From Prinsepia uniflora (taxonomy: Eukaryota > Streptophyta > Magnoliopsida > Rosales > Rosaceae): 64,000 nt of DNA. The position numbers were made by a program, and so were the translations under genes. The first letter of the stretch is position 1. Each line of letters begins with the position of its first letter. Below are positions 1 to 12,679 of this stretch, one piece after another. The stretch lies in the NCBI GenBank assembly GCA_032719365.1, contig CM064862.1:2306501-2370500 (forward strand), given 5' to 3'. Below the pieces are notes generated by a model. The model saw only the letters and a program-made list of their open reading frames with translations. It did no database searches and was not told where the DNA came from.

Positions 1-1025
1 CGTTTAGTCATTCACATGTATCAAATAAATCAACGATTTTGATAAAAATTAAGAGTCTCATAAGTGGTATGAGGATATACCATTAAAGTGAGATGCAAGT
101 ATTATCCATTGCATATATCGAGTTGATTTCTGAACTCTAATTTTACTTGCTGGATTTCATTTCTTTTCAAAAAGAGATAAAATCTAAAACAAAATGAAAT
201 GTAGCAAGTAAAAATTGGAATGCGAAAATCAACTGTCTTGCATATATATATTATATTAGCCTATCGGAATGACAGTTAATAGAAAACAATAACACAAAAT
301 ATTATTGTTTTTTTAGCGAAAACAATGTTTTCTATATAATGAAATTGACGAACGGATATGTATATATATATATATATTGTGTATTGATTGATTTTATTTT
401 TTAAAATTGTTAGATTTAAAATTTAAGAATTTATTTATACGTATATAAAAATATCATTGGACAAGTAGCATCAATAACAGAAAAATTATAGTGTTCTTAG
501 AGGGTTGCAATTTCAAGATCTGGAATTCTGGATCATGATGGCTTGTTCTTTCTCTTACGGGAATCCCGATACGAAAGAGGGAAGATCATATTTTGACGAG
601 AAATGTATGTTTGTTTGACAATATGGAGAGCATTATTGATGATGCCAAAATTTTGAGTATGGCATTATGAACACCGCCCAATAAGCAATACCCAAGAGTT
701 CACTCCCTTCAAACTCAGAAGTTGAATTGCCCTTCACCTACATTTTCATTCATGCGTACGTATATTATATATAGTATGTTATCATTGCTTAAGTACTTGA
801 AAATAAACGTTATAACATGAATAATTATCGATCGTTAATATATATGAATAAAAAATAGCTTTGACACACACACAAGACGATAAGAAGGCAAAAAAATGTC
901 CTTACTCCTTAAAAAGCTTATTGTAGCGCAAGTTCGCCAAAGTCTATATGTCAGTCCAATTTAACGTTTCCATCGCTTATAAAGGGAGAAGAAGTTCTTA
1001 AACTAAGAACAACAAGCTTCCCTTC
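1..1025. other. AT-rich intergenic, no gene seen
   Basis: No conserved coding stretch on either strand. It contains a (TA)n run near 360-378 and A/T homopolymers. I see no RNA gene. Confidence 0.6.
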
Positions 1026-1180
1026 ATCCCAACTTGCATCCCAAGTTAGTTTTGAAGACCTTCATGCATTCACCTTTATCCCGACTTGCTTCGATAGTCA
1101 GTTTTAAAGGGCACCCAACACCAACCTTATCCCGACTATCGCTCAAACTAGTCTTTGAGGTATCCAAACATCCCACCCTT
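1026..1180. repeat. Three degenerate ~52-bp tandem units
   Basis: Units begin ATCCCAACTTGC at 1026, ATCCCGACTTGC at 1078 and ATCCCGACTATC at 1129, so the period is 51-52 bp. Each has an AGTNAGTTTT-like or AGTCTTT-like segment behind it. A short reading frame on the minus strand here is a by-product of the repeat. The ATCCCGACT word recurs in the repeat block at the right edge of the window (63.88-64.0 kb) and at about 1500, which may mean a shared repeat family. Confidence 0.5.
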
Positions 1181-4100
1181 GACGTCTCAACGTCGATTGA
1201 ATGATCTGCCAACCTATGACATGATTCAATTGGTATTCATTCGGTTGATGATTTCTAAAATGTCCTGCCTACTCAAGGTTAAATTGCGAAAGAAATTATT
1301 ACTTTATGTACTTGTAATTTTATTTCTCACATTTCAATAAAAACACATTTACTCTTTAGTATTTATACCTCACTTTCACTACAATATAACCAATTTTTTT
1401 TTTAAAAAAAAAGAGATAAGTATTTGAGATATACCAATCAATGTGTTTTATGACTACCTACGTCGTGAAACCATCTATGTATCTTGGTCCAGTAATATCA
1501 TCCCGACTTGTGAAAATCTTTAAGTCTAATTGGCTAAAATAACAAACTCCTAATTTAAACATAATAGGAATCACACAAAATTGGACTAGATTGGAAATAA
1601 AATGTACTAAAGCCCTTGGACACATTAAGAAGAATGCATAGAAAAGAACAACACAAGCTATTGCCCACTTGCCTCACAATCACTTGCTTACAAGAAAAGT
1701 TTTTGAACCGCAAACAACACTTATCTACAACTGTCTAACATCTATTTTTACTAATGACATGCTTATTTTGAAAGCATTTAAGACCTATTTACTTGGTCAT
1801 CGTATTTAGGAATAGAATGTGGCTCGAGTGTCCTCCAACCCATCGCTTTCAAACCATCGAATAGTCCATGCTATATGTCATAGAGAGAATCACGTGGAGT
1901 CTGCTTCTTCACTCGACATCTAGGTTTTTCGCAGAGGTCCATCAAACGTGGCCTCAAACCCGACGTCGCAGGAACAATTTGTGGGGCAAAAAAATTAAAC
2001 AACGTAATTTTATAGGAGAGTCATGATCGGTGAGACATCATCTGTTTTGAAGATATAAGGATGTCACTCAATTCAAAATATATTTAAGGTAATATATAGG
2101 ATGGCAGGCTTATTCATTTATGGCAACCACCAAGCACAGAAGGGAGGCCCATCTCACTCTTTTCCTTTGGGACTTTTGGGTGCATATGGCTTGCTTGCTT
2201 GACACTCATTTCTATTTAATTGGGCTTATTACTTCTTTGCGTCAAGAAATTGTTGTCTCATAAACACCCCTCACACCAACACAGAGATTCGATTACGACC
2301 ATTGGATCATGCAGCACTCAAAACCTAAAACATAGCAAAGGAAAGGACATATATATAGCCATTAGTTGCTCCTGACTCACATTACTCACTCACTAGGGTT
2401 TCTCGAGAAGTAACCCTTATTTTTTGTATTAAGTATGGAATATCATCGTTGTGGTTTAATGATATTGAGTTTGATAGTATAGTCGGTTATTGTAAAATTG
2501 TAACGTGAAAATCTATATTAGATGTTTTAAGTGATGCATTCATACAAAATGAAAACAGCACTACTATAAGAAAGAAAAAAGTATCCATTAACATATCGAT
2601 ATGTTTTATTAACGACAATAAAATCCCACGTTATAGATCAACCACATATCACAAATTCGGTCTATATTAAGACATGGTATTGGTGTAGATGGTAGGAATT
2701 AATTGTGTAGGCTTTCATATCTCTATAAATATTGCCGGAGGAGATGGCTCTATATGTTTGGGCCCAAAGCCCTTCGAGGACACTACCAAAATAAGATTTC
2801 AATTTCAATATATATGCTTAAAGAAATGAGCATGGGAATGCATGTAAGATCACATCTTCCTTTGCACTATCCTCCATCGAACTTATTGTTATTTGCTTGT
2901 TGGCTAGCTTATAAAATATGTCCTATATCAATTGAATAAACATGTCTATAGCTTTTGAAAGATATCTCGTTATATTGCAGTCGAAATAGGATATCGATAT
3001 GACGTTGATTATAATATATCAATATGAGATAGTTGATGCGTTATGAATATAATATAGATTTTTTAGTTGAAATGTTCCAAAATTTTAACTTTCATCCCAT
3101 TTTACACTTAAAATGCTCATTTGTCTCACTTACCACCAAAAAACTCACTCTATACAAATTCTATTAACTTCATCGAATAGTCGTCAATATCATGAGTAAC
3201 TTTGTTATCACAAGCCACAACGTTATGAAAGAGGCACTAAATATATATAACGAGGCAAATGGCTTGGGCAAAAACAAATTTGAAACCATTCATAACCCAT
3301 TCCAATCTGTTTATGCTCATCTTGATTGGCTACATTTCAATGTGCATTTAATGCCCTATTCATAACCTCGTGACTTTAGATGACAAAAATACTCTTGATA
3401 TTAGCGACTATTAAATGGAATTAACGAAATTGGAGCAATTTTTTGTATGGAAGATGAGTTTTGACTGGTAAGTGAGATATATAAGCATTTGTAAGATCAA
3501 AGTTGCAGTTAAGGTGCATTTTGATTACACGGCTTTTAATGAATCGATACAAATGTTATCAGTATTATCATCGATATAGTGTTTATAGGCAGGGGCTTCG
3601 CGTGCTCTAGTTCACATGAAATTAATGATCCAAAATGAGTTTGTTGCAATTGAAGTGTTTTGTATTGCATTTATTCCATGAATACTTTTTTTGTTTTTGC
3701 ATAATGTATGTGTTTTTATTAAGTTTATTTTTTTTAATAATAAATTTAATTTAATATCGTCGAAATTTGATTAAAAAAATTCACATTAAAATTTAGCTCA
3801 TCTCATTTTTCATTCTTGAGTTTATGCTGCATGTTAATATATATATATAATCCAGAATCTTGATTTAAGTGTATGCACGTAGAATGAAATAATATACACA
3901 CGGGCATATGTATGGATTAGCAGTAGATAATCTTTCTACTTCTGAAGTCAGAATGGAATTCAAACGCTTGCTGTTACCTGTGCCCCAGATATTGAGCCAA
4001 AGGACACCCATAAACTTAAACCACAACGCCTTGTGGGGTTTTTAGGGCACAAAGTCACAAATAATTGGGACTAAAGTGACTTTAAAAGACCCTAAAAATC

Positions 4101-4963
4101 CTGAACACAAAGAAGATTTAGGAATTAATTAAGCTTTGCAAGAGAGTTCAACTTAGGGTTAGTGGGGTACACTGTCTTTAAGGGACAAGATTTAAGCAAT
4201 CGGGGTTGGGCTCCATATATGTCCTTAGAAGGTAGAGAAATGACTTGTCATGTCATGTCATATCCCTTCTCATAGCTCCCACTATGTACCTCTTTACATG
4301 TCAGTCGCACATTTTGGTGCTCCAAAATCCAAATGTTTCAATCTATTGGCCCAGAAAAGTACTCAGGGACTCATATAATTGTCATATCCAGTTACAAAAT
4401 GACACTACTTGGTTCCACACAAAGTTGAAGGAATATTTGTATGTCTATGTTACAGGATACTAAAGTTAAGCTCCCTATTATCGGTATGATCATGTATTTT
4501 TTCGTATCTTCTTCAAAATAATGCTACCATCAGTTTTTCACCCGATATTTAAATTTAGGGTTTGAAAGCCATCACCTTCACACTGCAAATTTCACTATAG
4601 TACGTAGTTGTATGATATATAAATGTAAATTAAATGTGGTCTGCATTCAGAAGGGTCTAGTCAAATTTATCTCACCTGGGAATCCTACTCTTAGGGGCCT
4701 TCTTTTAAGCTAGGAAGCAGTCCATCATCATGATTCATGACTCCGTCTTAAATCCTCACTGTGTGAGCAATTAAATTAAATTTTCTTCTTTGTAGAAATT
4801 TAATTACAAACTGAAAATAATGAATGCCTCTCCAGCCAAGTTAATTAATTGTATGGGTAATATACAGCTGTATTCATAAAAAAATATATATATATATATA
4901 TCAAGTTGAAACAGTAAATTTGATGTTTATTTATTTAAGTAATTACAAAAAAGGATTCACACT
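1181..4963. other. Intergenic, no supported gene
   Basis: Only short, unconserved frames of at most 78 codons occur on either strand. Composition is AT-rich with (TA)n patches, for example near 3840. The one structured element I noticed is the hairpin at 4034-4101, listed separately. Confidence 0.55.
4034..4101. other. Imperfect inverted repeat / hairpin
   Basis: The left arm (4034-4058) reads GGGTTTTTAGGGC then ACAAAGTCAC. The right arm (4075-4101) reads GTGACTTT then AAAAGACCCTAAAAATCC. They pair with a small internal asymmetry around a loop of about 16 nt. It resembles a short foldback element or a hairpin RNA precursor. Neither arm matches a conserved plant miRNA that I know. Confidence 0.35.
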
Positions 4964-4980
4964 AATTTTCTGTACATAAT

Positions 4981-5105
4981 TTTTTTTTATTGAACGGAAT
5001 GAAGAATTTTTGGAAATTATTCATACAAGATGTCATCGGGATTCGAACTTGAAACTAACCGTCTATAAGTTAACATTAGAATCAACTGAACGAGACCCAC
5101 TTGAC
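4981..5105 (-). mobile_element. tRNA-derived SINE-like insertion with target-site duplication
   Basis: Read on the minus strand, the element starts near GTCAAGTGGGTCTCGTTCAG (A-box-like). It carries AGTTCGAATCCCG, a good match to the pol III B box (GGTTCGANNCC), and ends in CAATAAAAAAAA, an A-rich tail. It is flanked by 17-bp direct repeats differing at one base: AATTTTCTGTACATAAT (4964-4980) and AATTTTCTGTACGTAAT (5106-5122). B box, A tail and long target-site duplication are hallmarks of a retroposed SINE. The family name is unknown to me. A diverged copy lies at 32.5 kb. Confidence 0.75.
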
Positions 5106-5122
5106 AATTTTCTGTACGTAAT

Positions 5123-7220
5123 TCAATGCCTCAAATTGTGAGTTTGTAATTTATAAAAAATAAAGTCAATATAATGTATACGTCTTCAGTTTTAATATTC
5201 TTTTTTAATTAAAATTCCGAAGCATATATTATAAAAAAAATTGTTACATCAACAATGGATGAAGTGAATCTCCATTAGATGGCCGGAAAGAGGGATTAGT
5301 TTCATCTTTCAGGTATGAGGATACATCGTGCTATGAATTTTTTTTAATTTTTAATTTTATTTTGCTTTCATGAGATAGCGGGGAACATCTTTGATGGTTT
5401 AATTTACTTTTTCTGGGCCAGAAGAAAATAAATTATTTTGCCCTAACTGAAATTTTAACATGACTTTGATATTGATGAATTCATAATGCCTAATATATCT
5501 AATTACTTTTAATAAATTCAGTTAATTAAAACTACCAAATTCTAATTTTTCAAACTTCAATTGATTAATGAGCATAAATCATTAAATCTCCAAATATTAT
5601 GATGAATCAGTTCTATCGAATTTTTCAAGTAGAATTTTTATAATTTAGTTCGAACTTAGTTACTTGAATTATTATTAATTTAAAATTTTAGTGCTGTCAG
5701 TATATTATTTGAGAATTCTTATATCTTGATTTTACATTAAAAAATACAAAATTATTATTCAATATACAATTTTTTTAATTGTTAAATTAAAAAAAAAACT
5801 TACGCACAAAAAAATACAAGGCATAATTTTTTTTTGATACTCATAATTTCGTTAAGATAGAGTTTTTTGGATTCACCTTTAGCTAATATATTAGGGTTCC
5901 GCTTTCAAATATTTTAATTAAAACAAAACATTTCAATAGAATTCCACGAATATAAGTTAAATTCAAACTCCAGCTTATGAGACGATCAGACATTTATGAA
6001 ACATGATTCGCTCTTCCAGAGGGAGTTGATTGTAATCGGAGAGAGAGAGAGAGAGATGGAAGGGCAAGTTGCAAGTGTGATGAGTAGTATCACTATCAAG
6101 TATGACGATCTGGAGCGTAGAGTCTAGAGAGCCAAAAAAAAATATAATGATGGAGCTGCATAGCCTGGGAAAATGTAAGATATGCCAGCTCTGCCAATCT
6201 GCCATGAATGGAGATTTCTACTCTCTAACCCAACTGTCCCTCACAGACTTCAAGGATCTACTAGCTCTCTACTACTTATAATAGTCCAAATCCCGATGCC
6301 CAAATGCCTCCTTCTATCTTTCAACTTACAAATATATTGATATCGGAAAATGGTATAAGATATGAATTTCGTTGTTCTTAATTTATGAATATCTAATTTA
6401 AAATTAGATAATAAAAATATATATTACTAAATTGTAAGATAATAATGGTTAATTTTTTATGACCAACCAAACTTATACTCGTAGGGACAATACATCAAGT
6501 CTTTCTAATTAATTAGGTTTATATATATTCTTCTAAAATCAATTTTTTTTTTTCTTCCTTTAGCTCGTCTCAAATCCTAAGTCCACTCTAATTAATCTTA
6601 CATATGGTGTGTATAATTTTTCAATAATTCGAGTCGGCGAATTCACTTAGAAAATATTTAATTAATCAGAGAAAAATATATTAATCTCTTATTTATACAA
6701 AATCGAATTCTTTTTTGTATTTAGGTTATATTAGTTTATTAAAGCGCATATAAATGTAATAATATTTTACATTAACTGATTAGAATGAGATGTTAATTTA
6801 AAGAATGAATTATTTTAATTATAATATATGTACAAAGATAAATCGATATATTTAAAAGAATAATATGAAGATGTATTATCAGAATATTAAAAATTAACGG
6901 CGAATAAAATGTACAATGAGACATTTATAATTTTGTTTTGTTATACCAATAATCTTTTACTAGTTAACTAAATTACTATATATGTGCCAAAAAAATAGAA
7001 AATAAAATTACTATGCGATAACTAAAGACAATATTTTGTTGTACGCTCTAATTAAATTTGTAGTCTAGGAAAATAAAGAAAAATACAAAAGCAAAATGAT
7101 ATTGATTGAAACCCAAGCCAAACTAAACCAAACCCATACGACTGATTCACAATCTTACAAGGCCGACAATTAATGCCTTCAATTAAAGCCCCATTAATAT
7201 TGTCTTTTTATCTTAAAAAC
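5123..7220. other. AT-rich intergenic, 3' side of the OVATE gene
   Basis: No credible coding frame. A (GA)n stretch lies at about 6040-6055. The rest is A/T homopolymers and short unconserved frames. The segment next to 7290 would hold the 3' UTR of the minus-strand OVATE gene. Confidence 0.55.
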
Positions 7221-7290
7221 ACCTACAAGTTACAACAAAACATATATATATATATAATGCCATTGGCGCACGTGAATGAGCTAGTGGCAG

Positions 7291-7887
7291 TCACGTGACC
7301 TGGCCGGTGCTGCTGCGAGGAAAATGATGCAGCAGTGTTGATGACGACGATGACCGGACGGAGAAGACGGCGTTCCAGATCTCGGTAAAAGCTCGGATGA
7401 TGATTCCATGGTTGCAAGACGAGTTTAGCTGAAGGAAACAGTTGAGAAGTTGCTTGAGGTCGTCTTTGGAGTATATCTCGTTTTCCAAGATCATTTGGAG
7501 CATCGAGTGCCGGAAATCCAGGTAGGGGTCGCCGGAGTCTTTCTCCACCGCCACGCTCTCGTTCCCGATTCTGCCGAAGCCCTTGACGGTTCTCGTCGTG
7601 GGTGGGGTTGCGCTTGAGAGAAATGGAGCGTAGTCGGCAGTGTCGACGACTGTTCTAAGGTTGCTGTTGTTTTTGTAGGGTTTGCTGTATGAGTTGGTTG
7701 AAGATGGCGAAAGTGAGGAGGGGAAATGGCGGTTGTAGGTTTGTTTTTGGGTGGTACACGTGGCGGGTTTTGGGGTGGGGTGGAAGAATATATGGAAGAG
7801 TTTTGGTTTTCTGCAGCTGCTGCACCCTATGTCAACTGTGACCACCTTGTTTAGGATGACAAGCTTTTTTCTGGTATTTCGAGGCAT
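7291..7887 (-). CDS. OVATE family protein (OFP), single exon
   Basis: An intact 198-residue frame. OFPs are plant-specific transcriptional regulators, mostly repressors, that bind TALE homeodomain proteins and influence organ shape and cell elongation. The OVATE domain occupies about residues 111-172. Recognisable pieces are VAVEKDSGDPYLDF, SMLQMILENEIYS, DDLKQLLNCFLQLNS and the closing IIIRAFTEIWN. The N-terminus is basic (PRNTRKK) and followed by VDIGCSSCRKPKL, a Cys-containing patch seen in a subgroup of short OFPs (I think near OFP6/7, not certain). The middle is Ser/Pro/Thr-rich and the C-tail after 175 is a Ser run. Absence of introns and length fit the family. The first in-frame ATG is used, and a GA-rich leader precedes it (7910-7935). 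It is isolated, with its upstream side running into a (TA)n tract and a MITE-like element. Confidence 0.92.
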   Translation of the reverse strand: MPRNTRKKLVILNKVVTVDIGCSSCRKPKLFHIFFHPTPKPATCTTQKQTYNRHFPSSLSPSSTNSYSKPYKNNSNLRTVVDTADYAPFLSSATPPTTRTVKGFGRIGNESVAVEKDSGDPYLDFRHSMLQMILENEIYSKDDLKQLLNCFLQLNSSCNHGIIIRAFTEIWNAVFSVRSSSSSTLLHHFPRSSTGQVT

Positions 7888-8009
7888 TCTTCTTCTTCTG
7901 ATCTTCTTCTTAGTTTGAGAGAGAAAGAGAGAAGGATTTTGGTGAGTCGAGTTGAGTTGAGGAAGTGAGAGTGAGCTGTTGTTGGGATGAGGGATTTGAC
8001 TAACGGGCG

Positions 8010-8037
<28 letters not shown>
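8010..8037. repeat. (TA)n microsatellite upstream of OFP gene
   Basis: An uninterrupted TA dinucleotide run of about 28 bp. It lies roughly 120 bp upstream of the OVATE gene start codon on its promoter side. Likely length-polymorphic. Confidence 0.85.
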
Positions 8038-8040
<3 letters not shown>

Positions 8041-8140
8041 TCACTCTATAAAGTCTACATGTGAGCTCCTGAAAGGTCCCTACATTGCTATAATCACTGC
8101 TGTGTCATTTACTCATTTGTATTCCATCACAACCTCATCC

Positions 8141-8600
8141 TAATTAGCATCTGTACTTCACTTTTATTTTTTTTAATATTTTTTTTAATAAATCAAACTT
8201 CCAAATTTATCCTTTATCTATTAATTTATTTCATTTTATATAAAAAGGTAAAAATTTACAATAATTTAATAACTTAATTATAAATCATCACTAAATATTA
8301 CTATTTCCTACGGTTATGCTTCTTTCTATCATATTGCAGTAATTTTTTTTATTATATATATATATATGTATATGTAATAAAGTGTCCATATAATTTGAGT
8401 AGTTTAAAACTTGCATTATATTTTAAATGACATGAGATCGTGTTTAAAATTGAGTCTTAATGATAAAAAAAAATTAATTTAAAAAGAAAGATGGGTAAAT
8501 TTGAAAGTTTGATTGATGAAAAAAAAATAAGAAAACATTAAAATAAAAAAATTAAGTGCATCAAATAACTTGTGAAGTGCTAAAATCAGTTCTCTAATTA
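8141..8600. mobile_element. MITE-like element with long terminal inverted repeats
   Basis: Left (about 8141-8225) and right (about 8480-8600) ends are inverted relative to each other. TAATTAG, then TACTTCAC, then AAATCAAACTTCCAAATTTA on the left is mirrored on the right by TAAATTTGAAAGTTTGATT, then GTGAAGTGCT, then CTAATTA. The interior is AT-rich and non-coding, which with the size of about 460 bp suits a non-autonomous DNA transposon. The exact ends are uncertain because TAATTA is itself palindromic and may be target site or terminus. A 37-bp internal stretch (8428-8464) recurs exactly at 9734-9770. Confidence 0.6.
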
Positions 8601-8876
8601 GAGTTGATCATCTTCTAAATTATTGTTTGAAATGATCAGTTTAGTTATACATATATATAATCAAGTCAACGATTTTAATAATAATCAAATTCCGGACGTT
8701 GAGAGGTAGCTTGGCCGTCCAAGTGTTTTTTGGTAGGGGATCACAAATAACACCAGATTTTATAACTGAGGAGTATAGATGTGGATTAGGCTTAATGTTT
8801 GGGACATTTAGAATTGAACTTAACAATTGAGTTTTTTCTTCTTCAAGTTTTCAATTGCAGCCTGCAAACTTTAATC

Positions 8877-8918
<42 letters not shown>

Positions 8919-9169
8919 CTGGCCCGTGAAAAATCCATCAAAGCATGATTTACCAGAAGTTGTAAAAATTCTGGTAAATGTGTGAAATGCGGGATTTCTG
9001 ATTTAAATTCCGAAAATTAGGGTTAACATGATGCTAGGATGGTACATGAATGGAAATGCTAATAATGTCCACAACAATCAAGTCTAGAGCCAAGACTCAT
9101 CCATCCACTTGTAGGCCTAATATTTGCACCGGAAAGACGAACACAGCGGGGTGCATAAAGAGCAGGTTG

Positions 9170-12100
9170 CTATGATGGTTGATTCTTGATCAAGCTTGCT
9201 ACATGCTGAGCAACCCACAATGAACCAGCCTCAGTGCAACAAAAGCCATGAGTGTGACCCTCTCTTTCAATTGAAAGACCAACATCTGGGACCTGCTTTG
9301 AAATCTGGGACCAAGCAAATGCAAAATACAAAGTAATAAAAGATGTCAGACTCAACACCCTAACCACTAACCATTAGCCAATCTATATGCCAATTTTTAT
9401 TATATTTGTTATCTTCGGGACAAGAATATATTTCTACACTTCTCAATTTATTCGCCATTTAAGCTTCTCAAGTCGATATTTATCTGGGTCAATAACTTAC
9501 ACTTTTCACATAAGAAAACTATAAAGAGTCACCATAAACTTCCAATCAACATTAAAGAATATGATAATCATCACTGTAACATCATATAAGGCAAATGAAA
9601 CGTGACATAAGAAATGATAAACCTTTTGGGTGTCAAAAATCCTGTGTCTCCAATCATTTTATGATCTCACCACCCCCCGGCGGCGCTTCTTAACAATGGA
9701 TAGGTGACAGTATTACTAAGTGTCTCTGATGAGTGACATGAGATCGTGTTTAAAATTGAGTCTTAATGATCAAAGCCAGGAATTAAAATATATTCGTGGA
9801 CTAAGTATGTGCCCAGACTCTTGTTCTCCCCTAAATTCCTACTTTCATTCCACTTTGCATGAATTATGTAGGCATGTATCAAGCATAGGGGTCTCGGAGG
9901 TCATGAGTTAGCACATAATTCCTAGGGAATCATATCGGTTTTGCACAAACATGCAAATCAAGGATTCAAAGGATTCCTTATATTACCTCTTCAAACATTT
10001 GCAGGGGACCCCAGTGATCATCATTGCTGAACAAAAATGCGATTTTGTGCTTGTTTGCCCTCATGAATGCCCAATCTGGTGTTTCTGAAAGCTGACATTA
10101 GAGGCCTATAGTAAGCACAAGTATGTTTATCACAGTTCTAGTATGCAGAATTTTTGGTGTTAGTTTAGGCATCAGAGAATATATGCAAGAGAATATAAAA
10201 AGGAAAGAGTTTTACCTTTCTGAATTCTGTCATTGCCATAAACAGGACATTCCGCATGGTATGGTACTGCAAGAATATGAAACCAAAAGATTTATGGAAA
10301 CGATTCACAACATGCGATTGTTGCAGTTTCACTCACAAAACAGAAATGTACAATATGATAAGAAGGCATAACATCGACTAGAAAAGTAAAGATTAATGAC
10401 CTACGAAGCAAACTTCATCAATCTATTACAAGACAAACCTTTACCTTAACCAAATGAGAGCAAGTAGTCTCAACGGCAGTAGCTGACCAGAACTTCCCAA
10501 GGAATAAGATCACAATTAACCTCAATAGTCCGTTAGGCAACAATCCCAATAGCGCAACAATAAAGCTCAGGAAGACACACAGAATGCGGGACCTGAAACA
10601 CACTATTATGTGACATTAATCTCTATGGATTTGTTAATCTTGGGACTGTCAAAACTAATATGATTAGATTGAGCTTTTAATTGAACCAACCAATATATAT
10701 ATTAGGATCAAGTGAGAATTCCAAATTAAATGTAGAAAACCAATTTGATCTCATTCAATGTTCAACCTTCATTGTCCCTTCCTTGAGTAAAATAAACTAA
10801 GTTTAACAGACACCAGTGCAAGAATTAAAGAAATAGTAAAACGTCTATTGCATGTGCATAAGGCAGATAAGACACACCCAACGTATATGACAAAAATCAA
10901 AATTATTCATAACAAAGAAAGAATCTTACGCTGCAAGCTTCCCAATAAGAGACTGCGTTATTGATTGTGGGTTCAATGCCAAAAACGGATAAAGTCCAAT
11001 ACAATATGTCACCTACATTTCCGTAAACTATGTCAGGGAACAGGTTTTCGATAGTCAGGAACCTATTTTGTGGGTTTTTTTTTTTTTTGGGGGGGTGGGG
11101 GTGGGTAGTGTTGGAGGGAAGTATGACAAACGAGTAGTAGAAAGAAAAAGATTGTAGAAGGTTGTTGTCACCTTCTCTGAGGACCTCTTAAACATTTCGA
11201 CAGATATATATGAACCAATAGAGTGCCCAACCTGCAGCAACAAGAACTCAAATTTTACAACCTTTCAAATTCTTCCCTGAAATTACCCTGTGGATGAGCT
11301 GGTGGTCGCAGAAGCTACTGGGATCTCCAGCTAAAAAAAACTTAAGAAAACAAATTCAAGAATTTTATACTAATAATTCTAGTTCAGAAACCAGGGAACT
11401 CTGGCATATTTTCAACTCCCAACCAGTCATTGAAGATGACAAACACTCCCATTGAACGGTTTTAAACTCTACTTATTTTTTACACAAGGGAACCCCAATA
11501 TGGTTGCAAAAACCAGAGGAAGGGAGGGTACTACATCACAATCTAATAATTCAAATGCAAGAGATATCCAACTTGGTACAACAACAGAAATTGCACTTAT
11601 AATCCCTCTTCTCCACACAGATGACACCACAATGAAAATAGAAACACAAATTGGAGATAGAAAATCATCCAACCAGTAGTATAGGAACTTCATTATTTTG
11701 CAATTCCTGTTTGATGAAGTCCATCTGAAAGAAAAAAAAAAAAGAATTAATTGGAAGTCAGAACTACATGTGACACTAATATACTTTTTACATTTTCCAA
11801 GGACACTAATATAGTTGATACCTTTCAATTTAAAAAAAAATAAAAAATTGTGGAAGAGTGCCTTAGGAAAAATATTGGAAATGGGGGTAATGGATTGGTG
11901 TTCTAAAGAGAAGTCTGTGAATAAATGCCAGATCTGGAAGTCAAAGTGGGACTCCTGTTGTCTAAAATAATGCATAGAATGGCATGCTTTCAGACGTGGA
12001 AACCAGTACATTCGATATTGTTCTGTTTCTGGCCTTATTGCGACAGTCCAAATACAGTAGAACAAGTAACCAGGGATATGATTTCAAAGAAAATGCATCC

Positions 12101-12631
12101 AAAATGCTTCAGTAGGTTTACAGGACATTAAACCACCAACTTGAAAATGTATTTCAGATCTCAGGTCACTCTTACCTAGCCAACTATTTTCTCAAATTAG
12201 TAAAGCAAGCAGAGTTTACCTTATGATCAATTTGTTCTTGTAACGAGAACAACCTTCCATGCTCCCAGTTCTATCAAGAAGAGAATATCATACAACAATC
12301 ATATCTCTACAGATCACTAAAGCAAAATTTCAAGCAAGATAGATGTTTCTAACATACGATATATACTCAACATGATCTATCAAACACTTCCAACCATTTC
12401 TTAGACTGAAGGATCGCTAAGAGATCCAGTGAATGACATATAAATTTAGAAAGTCATGCAAGTAATTCTAAAACTAAAACAAAAAATGCATACCCACACT
12501 TGCAAGAACTACACCATATACATAAAAGATCAAAATATAGACTTGCATACATAAATGGTTGGTATAATATTCCAACCATTCTTATAAAATAATTACCTTT
12601 CAGATTCAAAAATATTTTATCACCTGCCCAA

Positions 12632-12679
<48 letters not shown>

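Noticed and set aside
11469..12065. A 198-codon minus-strand frame
   Set aside because: It covers LDAH intron sequence and one real exon in a different reading frame. It shows no conserved domain, and the exon-based model explains the locus.
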